Shown: positions 1 to 12,947, counted from the stretch's first letter. The stretch: DNA of 64,000 bases from Cyclina sinensis (GCA_012932295.1 JAAONU010000016.1:41509241-41573240), one strand, 5' to 3'. The notes: a model not told the origin generated them from the sequence alone. Numbers and translations are program-made.

Positions 1-636
1 TTCTCTTTAAGAGAAAGCTCTGTCCGCTTTTTGCTCATTTTAGTCAAATTTCAGGAGGAATATTTTGCGTAATCAACTTGTACAATGTGTATCAATCAAA
101 ATAAAAATGTAAAGTGATACGTAAAATCTCACAAAAGTTTGGATTTAAGTGTTGCATTAAATCGTTTGCGCATCAATTAGTGACTATAACAATAGAAAAT
201 TTATCGTGCAGTAAGCCGCAGTCTACTCTAATAAGGGTGTCATAAAAAATTAAACCGATAACTACCAACCTTAATTATCCACACCTGGATCCTTTTGACC
301 TGTCAAATTATCAATTAACACCGATTAACACAAGGTGCCCATTATGTACATGTTTGTGTAAACAAGTTTGCCGACCTCGACCTTTAATGAATAGCTAAAG
401 TCAACAGCTGCCCGTTTTGTTCCGTTATGGTCGCGGTCGTAATTTCGAGTTCAAAAAAGGTTTGTATTTTCATTCGGGACCGGAAATTGCGGTCGCAATA
501 CGCAATATTGAGTTGGTCTTATTATTGAGTTTAACTAACAATAGAATATATAGTAAAAAAATCGGGACCAGAAGAAAATGTTCGTAATATTTAGTTGGTC
601 TGTATATTGAGTTGGTCGCATCGTGAGTTTTTACTG
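1..636 (-). mobile_element. 5' part of a pogo/Tigger-like DNA transposon, cut by window start
   Basis: This stretch is the reverse complement of about 11930-12570. Its outer end at 636 reads TTTACTG followed by TA (637-638), the mirror of the CAGTAAA terminus of the second element, and TA is the target dinucleotide of the Tc1/mariner-pogo superfamily. Reading leftward on the minus strand, an ATG at 38 opens MSKKRTELSLKEK, the start of a CENP-B-type helix-turn-helix DNA-binding domain, and runs out of the window at base 1. About 600 bases of 5' untranslated leader separate terminus and ATG. Whether the rest of the transposase lies to the left cannot be seen. The family call rests on this short N-terminal match plus the TA target. 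Confidence 0.7.
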
Positions 637-819
637 TATAATACTATATGGCCATGCTATAATACGTTGCAAGATTAATAAGTATCAAGCCTACTTGTGC
701 GTTAATTTTTGTGTTTCAGTCCAGTGAATTTTCCCTGCATTATGGCCCGTTGATTTTTTTTATACATTTTTTAAAGGATAAAAAGTTTGTCCATGCTGTT
801 TGTCAAACTTTATCATACC

Positions 820-2401
820 CCCAATAGGACTTAATTGGATTCACATGCTTTTGTCAGTCCATCTGTCAGTCCGTTTGGCTGGCCAACCCTAGCATAGTTG
901 TAGCATATTCTTTTTTGATTATAGGCCTTTGATGTTTTATCTTTCACATGAAGGCTAACATAAGTTTATCTACCTTAATTCACAGCAGCTGTATGATTTA
1001 TTTGAAAAAAGGTTTGCAGGAATCAAATCATAAAAACTGTCCATAGTTTTGCTGCACATGGTTTGCATATATCGCACTAATGAGTATTCGTTGAATGGTA
1101 GGTCTTTCATGTTTGTTTGTCAATGTAAGTTTGTCAGCATTATTTTTCCTAAACTTTTGTCTGCGTAGACACTTATGCATCCAGTTAAATGTGATTGTCA
1201 AGTCAATTCACGACGAAATTAACATCAGATGCCAAATTTTATCAAATTCTTGGGATAGATTGGCAATAAGTGTATTTTAAGTTCTGATCACACATATTCT
1301 CTATTTTACACGGTGATTGATTTGACGTTGCCTATATAATTATAATCATGTATGAAACAGGAATAAATCTTTTATTCCGCTTATTCGAAGAAAAGTGAGA
1401 GCTATACTACTTACCCCGGAGTCGGTGTGATTAAAGCTTTTATGAAAGGCTTATATCTTGCACATTATGAAATACATTTGCATCAAACTTCACGTGCTTA
1501 CTTCTTATAACAAGTGCATAACTCTGACAAGTCACACAACTCTATCAACAGTAATTTCTGAGGTATGCCTATTTTACGTTTAAAATTTTTGGCTAACTTG
1601 TTTGCCTGTATTGCATATATCCCCAGTCAATGAAGATACTTATTTGGAAACTTCATCTGTTGGGTTGAGTCATAGGTGAAGGTCACTGTGCAAGATCTGA
1701 TAACTCTCACCTGTTTTTACAAATTATCTTCCCCTTTTGGAAGTAGGTGCACTATGCAAAATGTTAAGAAATATTGTCCATCTCCACAACTAATAAAGAT
1801 GTTTAGGGCTTTAAATACTTCTTAGAGGTCGTAGGTCCACGCCTTTGAACAAGGTTTGAAAACTCTTATAGTTACAATTTTATCTCCCCATTTTTACTTA
1901 GAATATTTTATACACTATCTTGTATAGAATAGCTCTGTTCGTAACCATTCAAGATACCTGTTTTAAACATTTCGTATGCCTTTAAGGTCATAAGTCCTGA
2001 ATACTGAACAACATTTGGTAACTGTTACCTGTCTAACGGTAAATTTATCTCCTTTTTCGATTTAGAAAGTATTGCCTAATAGTTCGAGCCTTAATTGGAT
2101 ATCATCCCAGTCAATGAAGATGCCTTTTGGGAAAATTCACAAGTGGGATTCTGTCACTAGTTGAGATCAGATAACTCTTATCAGTTGTAATAAATTTATC
2201 TACCCTTTTTGGACGTGTCAACACTATGCAAAATGTTAAGAAATAGTGTCCACAACAAACAGAAATGTTTAAAGCTTTATATACTTTTTTCAGGTTCCAT
2301 AATTTGTCCATTAACAACACATTAACCGACTTCCCCTCCTAAAGTTTACTATCATATATGTTTACAGTGTGTATAACATAGTCTTACGGACAGCTCTTGT
2401 T
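820..2401 (+). repeat. Decayed pearl/Helentron-like repeat with internal duplicated units
   Basis: The left part has 'catacccccaatagg' and several 'cagtccatctgtcagtccg' units. The interior holds degenerate tandem units: the block with 'actatgcaaaatgttaagaaat' occurs at about 1751 and 2221, each preceded by 'gataactct' and a pyrimidine-rich 'atctncccttttt' stretch. The right end is a small hairpin, GTC-TTACG-GAC, followed by agctcttgtt (about 2381-2401). The same end recurs near 8479-8506. The architecture resembles the cleaner element at 29612-31426, but this copy is much more mutated and has no coding capacity. The family name is inference. Confidence 0.45.
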
Positions 2402-2479
2402 AATTTTTAGCATGAAAATAGCACTATGACAGGCCAATTTTAAACATCTCATTTTATCCACGTTCTTCTCTAAAGACAC

Positions 2480-4392
2480 TATAGCCTAACAATATATCTA
2501 CTTTGACCTACTGGAGAGAGGTAGCTTGGCTCTTGGCTGCCACTGGGTTGTCCCAAAACAATGGTCCACAATTAATCAGGGGTAAGGTGCGAGGTAAATG
2601 CTTTGATACGAACCTTGAAAGTAAAACCACATTGAATTATTCCTAGAGGTCTAACAAACTAAGTAAGACCCAGAATCACCTTTCAAAATAATATTTCGAA
2701 CTATTAATAGAATCATGTTTATTGTATTATTTGATATGATGTGATGATTCGATAAAAACATACAGTTATTTAACGAGTGGGACATGGTGCAAATGATTTG
2801 GTTTGATTTAACGTATTACGGGGGCACCTAACCTAATCATTGTTCCCGGAAAAAAACAAGAATTATACCTCCAATTTCTCTAAGGACCTGCTAAATTTCT
2901 AACATAAAAGGTCATGATCGATAGCGGAACTCGAACTATTGACCTTCGTTCAGTGAGACATTAAGTGATAACAAGTAAGCGACATTAACCACCTGAGAAC
3001 AGAAGCGGGTTAATTTGCAAATGAGTTGCTAAAAGTGACAACATACACATGTACTGTATTTACTTTCAAAATACAAAATAGTTTGTGAAATAAGAGAAGT
3101 TACACGTCTTTCCAGGAGCTTTACTTTTTGAACTTTGCATTACAGTTTACTACAAAACACGCGCTTAAAAGCACATATAACTTCATTGCTTTCAAATGTG
3201 CTCGTCTTCTTAAAGAAAAAGTGAAAAACGCATATCAGGGGAAAAACACAGTCAGTGTTGTCTTGGTGAATTAACCCTAACCCTACCATCAACACGACAA
3301 TGTTTTATGCAAAAGCACCAAAACATAGAAAACATATAAAACTATAGGCAATTACACTTTATACAAACCACCACTTTTCCAAAGACAGAATTTATAAACT
3401 GATATAAGTAATTTTCAAAATCCTGCAAACTAGAAGAATTTGGTAACTCGTAAAATACATCGTAAATTTTTGCTTAATACAACTTTTCACTTTCATACAT
3501 AAAATGTCTTATCATAGACAGTGTATCATGATGAATCTTGTCCAGGAAAGGAAGTAGTAGCCTTATGGTTTTTAATGTAAAATGTTGTAGGGACTTCAAA
3601 ACATTGACTTATAGTCTTATGTTCGTTTTACAACAAACACCTCAATGAATTATTGTGCTGTCCTTTCCTTGCTGTAAAACTGGCATACAACTTTCGTTGA
3701 TTTTCACAGCGCGCTGTAACCCAGAGAAGACAAAGTGCTTCATTCTCTATGCACACCTGGTAGTAACTCGATAACTTCACAACATGTTCTTTCCAACTGT
3801 TCTAATAACTTTTTTGTTATTGTTGACAACAACCTTTCCTAGACGCTGTAACACATTTCGTGGATCAAAGTTTTTTAGAACTGTTTAAGCAAGATTTAAG
3901 ATATTCCCTTTGCCAAGATATGCTCTATATGCAAGGGTAAGCATAACGTAATTTATCTGTGGATCTGTGGACTGACAAAATCAAGAAATATTTATATTAA
4001 GTGTTGTGACTGGAAAAAACATTAACAAAACATAAAGTCATTTGAATGAGTGGCATTGTGCCTAACAGCAATGATTTGGTTAAGTTTGAATTAGCGCTTT
4101 CCAACAGCCAGTCAAATGACGGGACCAGCTAACCTAATCATTGTTCTTCAAGACTCCCATCCTGCAAACTAAAAGACTTGAGTTTCTCATAATATACACC
4201 GTACATTTTTGCTTAAAACGGCTATTCGCCTGAATGCATTTGATATCTTCTTATAGACATTGTATTATAAAAAAAACTTGTAAAGAAAAGCGAGTAGTAG
4301 GTTTATGGTATATATGTAAAATGTCACAGTTACTTCAGGATATTGTCATATTTGTCTTATGTGGATGCGTACTCTAAATTTGCGTGTGCAGT
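2480..4392. other. Non-coding flank shared by TRIM-like copies A and B
   Basis: No gene seen. The stretch aligns by eye, with many substitutions and indels, to 11070-11927. Examples are 'gtagcttggct' (2522 and 11093), 'gacaacatac' near 3038 and 11536, and the 'gtttatgg/ata' stretch at 4301 and 11918. It is therefore the 3'-side flank of the duplicated TRIM-like unit. The point at about 4310-4312 corresponds to the place where copy B received the pogo-like insertion, and here the site is empty. Confidence 0.55.
2900..3005 (-). repeat. Possible tRNA-derived SINE head
   Basis: On the minus strand a box-A-like 'ggtggttaatgtcgctta' is followed about 45 bases later by a box-B-like 'ggtcaatagttcgagttcc', the spacing expected of an RNA polymerase III internal promoter in a tRNA-derived SINE. 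No complete cloverleaf can be folded, so it is not called a tRNA. A degenerate counterpart is visible at about 11455-11505 near copy B, so the insertion would predate the A/B duplication. Confidence 0.35.
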
Positions 4393-6163
4393 TTATGTCC
4401 ATTTGACATTAAACACTTTAATAGCGTTGTTTCTACTAGTTTTCCCTGTTGCACAACTCACATACAACTTCCGTTCATTTTTACAATACGCTATAGCCTG
4501 GGGTAGACAGAGTATTTCATTTTCAAGGCCTTGAGTTCTCACTCCTGGCAGTCACTCAATAACCTCTCAATGGTGTTGCTATTCCTGTAACATACTAAAA
4601 CTGATCGTCATTCAGTTCTTGGATACCACAGGGTCCTCAGTTGTTTTCTTCCTCAAATTTTTTAAGACATTTCCTTGCCAGTCCATTTTAATAAACGTTT
4701 TTGTAGAGCCTGAGTAACGTGATATATAAATATAATTTTTGTCTTTGCTGACAACAACCCTTCTTGGTCCCTTAAAGAAATCAAAATCAAAGCTTTTCAA
4801 AGGTATACCAAAAAAAATCATAATAATTACCCTCGCAGGATAGGAGTTAGATGCAACAACAAACATTTCATCGCAAAACGCTATGACATAACATGGTGCT
4901 TTGACGTCTAAGCAACGATCGGTATACAAAGAATATTCACTAAGACATAATATCTGTATACATTTTTTTTTTGGTCCAAGAGCCATTGCTAGTTTATTTT
5001 GCAGCAGGCTTATGATATCAAATGGACATGAAGAACAATTTATTTGAGAAACTATTTTGTTCCTGTCTTTGTCTTCTTTAACGCACTTATTGTAAAAGTC
5101 TGCGATTTAGATCGTCTTAGGCGGTATTAAAGCGATGCTGCAGACATCGTATTCTGTGTCTATCTTCGACTTGCCGTCGAATGTCTTAGTTTTTTCTAGG
5201 TTCACGGTTTTGTCTTCAGATGCCACATTGCAATGTTCTGATTCATTCTTTCCAGTTTCAGTTGTTCCTTCTACACCTTATGTTTTCTGAGAGGTTTTAA
5301 AGACAACACTCCCGATTTTTTCTGCTTCAAGAAGATCAATTAATCCTTGATTTTTGATAAAGTTGATACCGCCATAAATTTTATTGTTTTCTTGCATTTC
5401 CACTTTTTTACTTTTTAGACGTAGTAATGGCTCTTCTGATTGCTTCATTTCAATGAATAGCTTGTTGTTTGTCATCTTTTAGACTGACCAATGACGCCTC
5501 TTTTTCATATACTTCCTGAACTATTTCTATGCAAGCCTCCTTCACATTGGTATTCTTATGTTTTTCCTTTCTTACAAGTGACTCAATTTCCTTTGCGATC
5601 TTCTCTTCTAATTTATCTAAGCGATCGTTTACCTCTTTTCGAAAAAACTTTATTTCTTCAATAACTGTCAAATGATCTTGTTCAGTTTGTTTATTTGCTA
5701 CTTCTAACTGTTTGATTTTGGTTTCACATTTTTCCTTTAGCGCCCTAAGCTCTCTTACTAAGCTCGTAAACCCTTCACTTTCTGATACATTCCCTGAAAT
5801 GTCAGAGATATACTCAACTTCACAACTTTTATGTTCCAGTGTTGTACAAACATAACATGCAGCTGCTTTGTGTTTTCTGCAATAGAACTCCAGTCTTTTA
5901 TCAGTGTGACTCGAGCAGAAGTCTGTTTTGTCGTAGGACTTCATTGTAGTCTTGGTTATATTCTTTGGCATATTTTCTTTGTCAAATAGCACGTGATTCC
6001 TCGTCGGCCTTGACCTTTTGTGGTGTTTGAAGTACATTTCACACATATGTTCTTTGCAGTCTTGGCAGTACCCAAATGTTGGTTCCGTTAAACCATCAAG
6101 GTGGCATGACAGGCATATCAAATTGTCTCCGGACATAGCAATTTTCTTCCCAGACACTTCCAT
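4393..6163 (-). pseudogene. TRIM-like copy A, multiply disrupted
   Basis: From ATG 6163 (MEVSGKKIAMSGDN) the first frame is open to 5450 and encodes two B-box zinc-binding modules (Cys-x2-Cys at the start; then DFCSSHTDKRLEFYC and CYVC) and a long coiled coil. The frame shifts near 5470, where the next piece (NKLFIEMKQSEEP) runs to a stop at 5278. The region to about 4990 is scrambled, a third open piece (about 4980-4612) covers the middle of the beta-propeller, and after a stop at 4612 only fragments remain. The original end is recognisable as VFNVKW plus a stop at 4393. The same sequence just upstream of the ATG, ttaacag then two bases, marks a splice acceptor as in copies B-D. It is the most decayed of four paralogues and unlikely to make a full product. 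Confidence 0.8.
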
Positions 6164-7985
6164 CACTGTTAACATAAAAATGATAAGAATTGCTTATAGT
6201 TTGTCTTATAGGATTCTCTTGAATAATTTATCCGTACCTGATGGCTTTATATTTTCTTTAGGTTTTCATGTTTTTGTTTTGCCCCCGGCATTTAGTGATT
6301 GAATCGTCCGGTGAACCTGTTTTGACAAGTTGGATATTTTTCACTTTCTATAACTAACAGTAGTATGGAAGTTTCCACATTTACAAGTTCACAGGACCTG
6401 ACCCTAACAAGTTTGCCCTTTTCTTTACTATTCTCCCCTTACTGTACACAGAGAAAAGGTTAACCTGTTTCGGCAAGTTGGATATTTCTCAATTTCTACA
6501 AATTACAGAGGCATTAAAGATAACACATTCTTACCAATGCAGAGGTCACGACACTACCAGTTTACATAGTTTTGATAAGAAGCTAACAATAGATATTCTT
6601 CTTGCTCTGTTTTATGAACTTTTTTAGTTTAATTTGATTAAGTGGTCCACCGGTGAAATTCAAAATAACATTTTTTCTATTTTTTTTTATGGAGATTAAC
6701 TTATTGAAAGTTGGTTTCTACACACAAAAAAATCGTAGGTTACCAAATGAACTTCTTCACAAATTTAACCTGCAGCTATGTTGTTAAAATTTTCGCGGAA
6801 ATTTAGCATTAAATGACAGTAAGTTAAATATTTCAGTAATAAAAAGTATTTGATTAAAGGACATTAAAGTTGATAAAATATTAAGAGAAATCAGTATAGA
6901 ACAAAGAGACACAACAGTATTATAAAAAATTACAGAATATTTACTTTTGCATTTACATGTAAGTTCAAATTTTTTATTTACTATCTTACTAAGCCCACGT
7001 TTAAGAAAAATCACTATTTAAAGCCAATTTCAGCAGACAAATTATCATTGGTATAATAACAACAAATTCATAGGAAAGTGATATGTTGCAAATATTTGTA
7101 AGGCCATTCAAATAATATATTAAAAAAAACACGCAAACGTTGATCCTTAATAGCTATCAAATAAAAATTCTTATGGCACATCAGTGTGTAACTAAACAAA
7201 AAAACATATGTATGATTTGGTTTTATTTATAATATCAGATGCATTTCAATATGTGACATAGGTACAACTGATACAGAAATAACAAATTTAAGTATTTTAC
7301 AAAACACCTCATATGTATATTAAATCTGTCACATAAATATGTTGAAAACGGGTAGCAATTTACCCCAACCACTCCGGTTTGCACTGCAAAAATTAAATAC
7401 AAGATTTTTATCAAACATTACAGTTATTAAATAATGCACTTATTATATCTGCTCTGCTAAAAATGGTTTTTTAAAGAAAATTTAAGTATTAGATGTACAT
7501 TTTACTGTGAATTAATTTGCAGATATACTACTTTCATATTGATGATAGGTCTGTCGAAAGAACTAAAGTATGCTTAATTACCAACCAAAGATTCTAAGGT
7601 TCGCCATGTTCAATACCTTCAATACCTTACGAACAGACCAGCCTGAGATAAAACTTTCATCTTTCACAAAGAGAAGTGATAAATGAACTAAGCAGTCCTT
7701 AAAACAGTTTTTGACATAAAATTGTCATGCAGGCTGCCCAAAACAACATTATTAAATCTTGTACTATATAATTAGTGCTGAGGTCTTACAATTTCTGGTT
7801 TGGTTGCCCTGGATAATGGGGAGCGTTAATAGCCCGAAGACTGCCAATTTTTAAATCTCAGAACTTCATTGTCTACAAGTTTCTAGTAAAAGTATTCAGT
7901 TCAATCTTAAGTTCATCAAAAAGTGAATTAATTAGACCAGCTCCAGTAAAATATCTTCTGATCATTTTATCTAATTCCTTTTCTA
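6164..7985. other. Non-coding, AT-rich; one short tandem duplication
   Basis: No gene seen. About 6310-6455 and 6460-6610 are diverged tandem copies of one another: 'gaacctgttttgacaagttggatattt' and 'taacctgtttcggcaagttggatattt' share a core of caagttggatattt, followed by 'tttctanaa.tnacag'. The remainder is AT-rich with no recognised structure. The 5' untranslated exon of copy A should lie somewhere here but cannot be located. Confidence 0.4.
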
Positions 7986-8506
7986 TTTTCATTGAAAATA
8001 AGCATCCTTTTGCAATACCCATTTGAACAATACAAGAGAGTACTTACAGCTATGGCAGTCAAAAGTCCTCAGTAAGTCTCTCATTACCAGCTACTTGCGT
8101 GTACTCTAACCCAATCAAAGATGATCCCAATTGATTTTAGGGTCAAACCATCAAGAGGTCACGGTCACAATGCCTGTGAATAAGGAAACCGTGTGGGGAC
8201 CATAACTTGCTTCCTTTATCTCCAACCTGCATGTAAACGTACTCTTTGACTTTTGTTTTAGGAGCAAACTGTCAAAGGTCAAGGTCACTGTGGATATACA
8301 TAAGGACTCAGTTTCCAGATAAATGCTTGTTTTCCTACAAGAAAATTAACAGCTGAACTTGCCCCACATCGAAGATGATTCCTATTGCTTTTGGGGTCCA
8401 AGTTCATGGTCGCATTGTTAAGACATTGTTTTTAGCACATTGTTTCCTATATATTTCACAAGCAGTTTTAATAGTCGAGTGCGCTGTCTTACGGACAACT
8501 CTTGTT
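7986..8506 (+). repeat. Decayed repeat with hairpin end (same type as 820-2401)
   Basis: The interior has repeated 'tcaaggtcac' units (for example about 8277-8291) characteristic of the tandem cores in this window's pearl-like repeats. The right end reads gcgctgtcttacggac then aactcttgtt (about 8481-8506), matching the end at 2381-2401. The left limit is uncertain. No coding potential. Confidence 0.4.
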
Positions 8507-11069
8507 GAAACATCTAATGAATATTAAAATTACAGTTACCCGAAGTCTATTATTTCAAATTTTATTTTTATCTTCTTTATTTCCATACAATAATTCAGAT
8601 GAAAACATTTTTAATGGGTCTATCGGTTTTAAAAGAAAAAAAGAAAAAAAATATATTCAGATTGATATAAGTAAGCGTTCAGTATATGACACTGTGTAAT
8701 CCATCTGCATCCAACGCATTATATCCATACTTGGTTACTTTATTTTGATAATCTGACCACCTATCCTTCCGTCTTCCTGCTGATTTATTTGTTGTTTGGC
8801 TTGTAACTTAATAGGAAATAAAAAAATCATGTGGTATACAAGTACATTTACAACTGCATAATCTTTACGGTAGTGGTTAAATTGAAAATTTAAATGTATC
8901 TTGTTATGAGTGTTTAGCTTTTTAACTCACTGTACATGCAGTGCTCATGCTAGCTTTTACGATCCTTGGTTGTCCGTCGTTTAACATTGTTTCGAAGGAC
9001 AACTCTTTTGATAGTACTTGGCGAAATATAATAAGAAGTGCCTTGAATGTTCCTTGCATGAAGCTCTATAAAAAAATTTCAACTGTTTTGGGTCCGTTGC
9101 AAATTATGGTCACGGGCGCTTAAATAGATTATAAAATTAAAAACTTCAAAACATTAATGGTAAGATATTGACCTTAGATATTTGATATTGTTGCAGTGTC
9201 TAGTCGACCTCTATCAAATTCATTCAAATCATGACCCCAGTGACAAAATAAGTTCTGCCCCAAGGGTCACTTGAAATTAAGTAGACTTATTAAGGAAAAA
9301 ACTTTTAGAATCTTCTTGTCAGAAACTTTAAGGTCTAGAGTTAAGATATTACGTGTGTAACACGGCTCACTAGACCTACACTAATTCTGTTCAAATGATG
9401 GCCCCAGGATAAAAATTGGATCTTCCCCAGATTTACATGGTTTACCTAGCCTTATAGAAGACCTCTACATGATGTACATATTTGTGTTGAGTTACATGAT
9501 TAAGTTTTCCTTTCATTTGTCTGTATGCGTTATATATGCAAAAGTTAATTTATCGAAGGGGCCTAACTCTGGTGTTACTGATGTGATCGGAACAAACGTT
9601 ATGCCTGAATCGCCCCGTACTGATGATACATATTTGTGTCGAGTGTCATTGAATTCCATCCAATGATATATGAGGTATGGTTCAGGACAGATGTTTGTAA
9701 ATTATGACGGCAATGGACATTCATCGTGTCGCTATTTTGGTTTGTAATTCCACCAAATAACAACTTAATCATTGCAAACACTTAGGAGTTATGGTTCCGG
9801 ACGTACACAGAGTGACGAACGGACGGTCAGACAACAGCAACACAAGGGTTAGTGATAATCTGTGGAAAAGTCCTTATAGTGAAACATATTCGTGTGAAGA
9901 TACATGCCTCTAGGTCATATCCGTTCTGCTCAGAGTGCAACATAAGCTAATTATTATCAATCATTATAACATGTGATTGTATTGGCATTAAATCATATTA
10001 CTAACGTATGGCTAATAACAAGATTTCTTTTCTTCAACTATAACTCTGAGCTCAACAGGAAGAGCCAAATAGAACTTGCAAGCGCACTGTGCTGATACAA
10101 ACTGATTTAATAAGTACAACCAGTTTCCAAGATATAGCACAAGAGACACAGACATATATTGAAATTACGTGCAATTTTGACAAACAAAGGACCATAAATC
10201 TAGTGTTCCTAGGATTATATGATACTTTCAGAACCCCATTTCCTTATCGTAGGATTAGCTTATCGGCAAGTTTTATTTGGAAATTTCAAACCGTTTCCAA
10301 GATGTGGCTCCGGATGAACAGTTTCCGTGAAATTTAAGGAAACAAAGGGCCATATCCTATATGAGTGATACGTGCAGGATCGCATTTTGCTAAATTAGTT
10401 TTCATCTTCAACAAATTTTATCTAAAAATCTCAAATGTTTCTGAGTTGTCCTTACCAATAGTCGCAGGGACAAGGGGAAAATATATCCCTCTGCCTACGG
10501 CTGGAAATAAAAAAACACACGTTCGGATGGACAAGAAGACTTCATGATAAAGTAATGTGAAATGGGAGTGCTAAATAATTTCTCAATTTATTTTGTCATT
10601 TGCTCTCAACCCGTTTTTGTTTAACCAATTTGATTAACAAACATCTTTGTTGTCTTAATTCAAACTTCTCTTAGTCCTTATCGCTATCGATTGAATAATA
10701 ATACAGTAATGTTCCGCTTATAAGACAATTCAATTTTGGTCTTAAATTAGAATCGGTTTAAATAGTGTTGTTTTTTTATTTGTTCAAAACTTGAGGTTAT
10801 CCTTATTACCCTTATATCAGATCTTTACTGAATATATTTTGACATGAATTTAGCAATCGTTTATTAAAACTTACAAAATACACCCCCTATCTCAATGACT
10901 GTCTTTTAAATTCATAACTTGCTTTCACAGAAACGGGATCAAAACCACCAAATTTTCAACTATAATTATCTAAGTTTAGATAAACTTTACTTTCTTATCA
11001 AGATAAATCAGTGTTATGCATGTAGCATTAGTAAAGATACTTGAAACATTCGCTGGTCTTTTCTTCAGT
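8507..11069. other. Non-coding; fragments of decayed dispersed repeats
   Basis: No gene supported. 9160-9850 has the texture of an old dispersed repeat: several 'tctagtcgacct / cactagacctaca' and 'caaatgatggccccag' type units about 180 bases apart, ending in 'gtgacgaacggacggtcagac' around 9811. 9900-11069 shows nothing recognisable. The short open frames here lack codon structure or any domain. Confidence 0.35.
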
Positions 11070-11927
11070 TAACTGGAGAGGTGGTAGCTTGGCTCATCGC
11101 TAGTACTTAGCTGTCACAAAATCAAGACCCCCCCCACTCCCATTTTGTCAGAGGTAAGGTTTGATATGAACCTAGACAGTAAAACAACATTGAATGGATC
11201 CTACATATCTAACAATCTAAATAAGATGAAGAATCACCTTTCAGTATTGTGTATCGAACTATTTTATCTACAAAAATCTTTTTTTATATTATTTGACATT
11301 CAGTTTGGTCAGGCGATAAACGTAATTAAAACATATAGCTATTTGATTGAGTGGACTGTGTTCGTTTGCAAATGATTTGTTGTAGTTTAAATTAATGTTT
11401 TCTTAAACCAAGTCCAATGAAAACGGCAGTTAACCTAACCATTCTTCTTGGTGAGACGGTAAGTGGTCACAAGTAAGTGACTTTAACCACAAGGTAACGT
11501 AGACGGATCCATTTGCAAACGAAGTTCTAACAATGACAACATACAGTGTGGGTATAAATTTGAAAATACAAAACGCAGTTGGTGAAAAAAGAGAAAATAT
11601 CTTACGTCTTTTCAAGAGCTTAACTATTTACAATTTACATGCAAAATGTGTTTAAAGGCACATAAAAACATTATTTTATTTCGATGCTTTCAACTATGTT
11701 CGTTTTCTTTTAAGACATTTTAGTCCCTGTTTCCTAGTTTAACAGAATTTATAAGCTGATAAAAACAAAGTTATATATTCTGCAAACTAGAAGAACTTGT
11801 AAACCGTTTTATGCACCGTCCATTTTTACTAAAAACGACTGTTCGTTGAAAATCATGTAAAATCTCTTCAAGTACAGTGTATCATAGTAAAAGCTGGTCT
11901 AGTACAGCCTATAGTAGGTTTATGATA
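11070..11927. other. Non-coding 3' flank of TRIM-like copy B
   Basis: Diverged counterpart of parts of 2480-4310 beside copy A. The original junction with copy B is interrupted by the pogo-like element at 11930. Contains the poly-C tract at 11128-11140. No gene seen. Confidence 0.5.
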
Positions 11928-11929
11928 TA

Positions 11930-12868
11930 CAGTAAAAACTCACGATGCGACCAACTCAATATACAGACCAACTCAATATTACGAACATTTTCTTCTGGTC
12001 CCGATTTTTTTACTATATATTCTATCGTTAATTAAACTCAGTAATAAGACCAACTCAATATTGTGTATTGCGACCGCAATTTCCGGTCCCGAATGAAAAT
12101 ACAAACCTTTTTTGAACTCGAAATTACGACCGCGACCAGAACGGAACAAAACGGGCAGCTGTTGACTTTAGCTATTCATCAAAGGTCGAGGTCGGCAAAC
12201 TTGTTTACACAAACATGTACATAATGGGCACCTCGTGTTAATCGGTGTTAATTGATAATTTGACAGGTCAAAAGGATCCAGGTGTGGATTATTTACTTTA
12301 AGGGTGGTAGTTATCGGTTTAATTGTTTATGACACCCTTATTAGAGTAGACTGCGGCTTACTGCACGATAAATTTTCTATTGTTACAGTCACTAATTGAT
12401 GCGCAAACGAATTAATGCAACACTAAAGTCCAAAATTTTGTGAGATTTACGTATCACTTTACATTTTTATTTTGATTGATACACATTGTACAAGTTGATT
12501 ACACAAAATATTCCTCCTGAAATTTGACTAAAATGAGCAAAAAGCGGACAGAGCTTTCTCTTAAAGAGAAAATAAATTTGATAAATGAAAGCAATGGTCA
12601 GAGTCAGAGAAAGTTAGCTGAAAAGTACGGCATAGATTTAACCATATATTGACCATTATTCTGATCAAATCATTAGTTATCAAAGTAAGGACAAATAAAA
12701 CATATAAGTTATGCTCAGTGACACTACAATTGACGCAAAACACACACTGGGTCGATAAATCTACCATACACCTTCATGTCATCATCTGAACTCAATTTTA
12801 GGACCAACTCAATATTAAGACCACTTATTGCTGGTCCCAGAGGTGGTCTCATTATTGATGTTTTACTG
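11930..12868 (+). mobile_element. Internally deleted pogo/Tigger-like transposon with TA target site
   Basis: The termini are CAGTAAAA... (11930) and ...TTTTACTG (12868), flanked on both sides by TA (11928-11929 and 12869-12870). Subterminal bases are also partly inverted (gcgaccaactc / gagaccacctc). The left 640 bases match the reverse complement of 1-636 closely. The paralogous position beside copy A (about 4310) reads through with a single TA, so it serves as an empty site and fixes the element's limits. At 939 bp, with only the first 39 transposase codons left, it must depend on a full-length relative for movement. Confidence 0.8.
12533..12652 (+). pseudogene. Truncated pogo-like transposase, CENP-B N-terminal HTH only (39 aa)
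   Basis: ATG 12533 opens MSKKRTELSLKEKINL and continues SQRKLAEKYGI, the lysine-rich start and first helices of a CENP-B/Psq-type DNA-binding domain, then stops with TGA at 12650-12652. In an intact pogo/Tigger transposase this would be followed by a second CENP-B-type HTH domain and a DDE catalytic domain of several hundred residues, none of which is present downstream. The break shortly after the first HTH marks the internal deletion. The same start is seen at 38-1 on the minus strand. It is a remnant; no catalytic activity is possible. Confidence 0.75.
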
Positions 12869-12947
12869 TATGAGTAAAATGTCCTATTTATTTCAAACCA
12901 TTTTATTTGTCTTAAGTGCATGCGTACTTTAAATTTGCAAGTGCAGT

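Noticed and set aside
3271..3285. Telomere-like 'aaccctaaccctacc'
   Set aside because: Only two partial units, inside ordinary diverged sequence.
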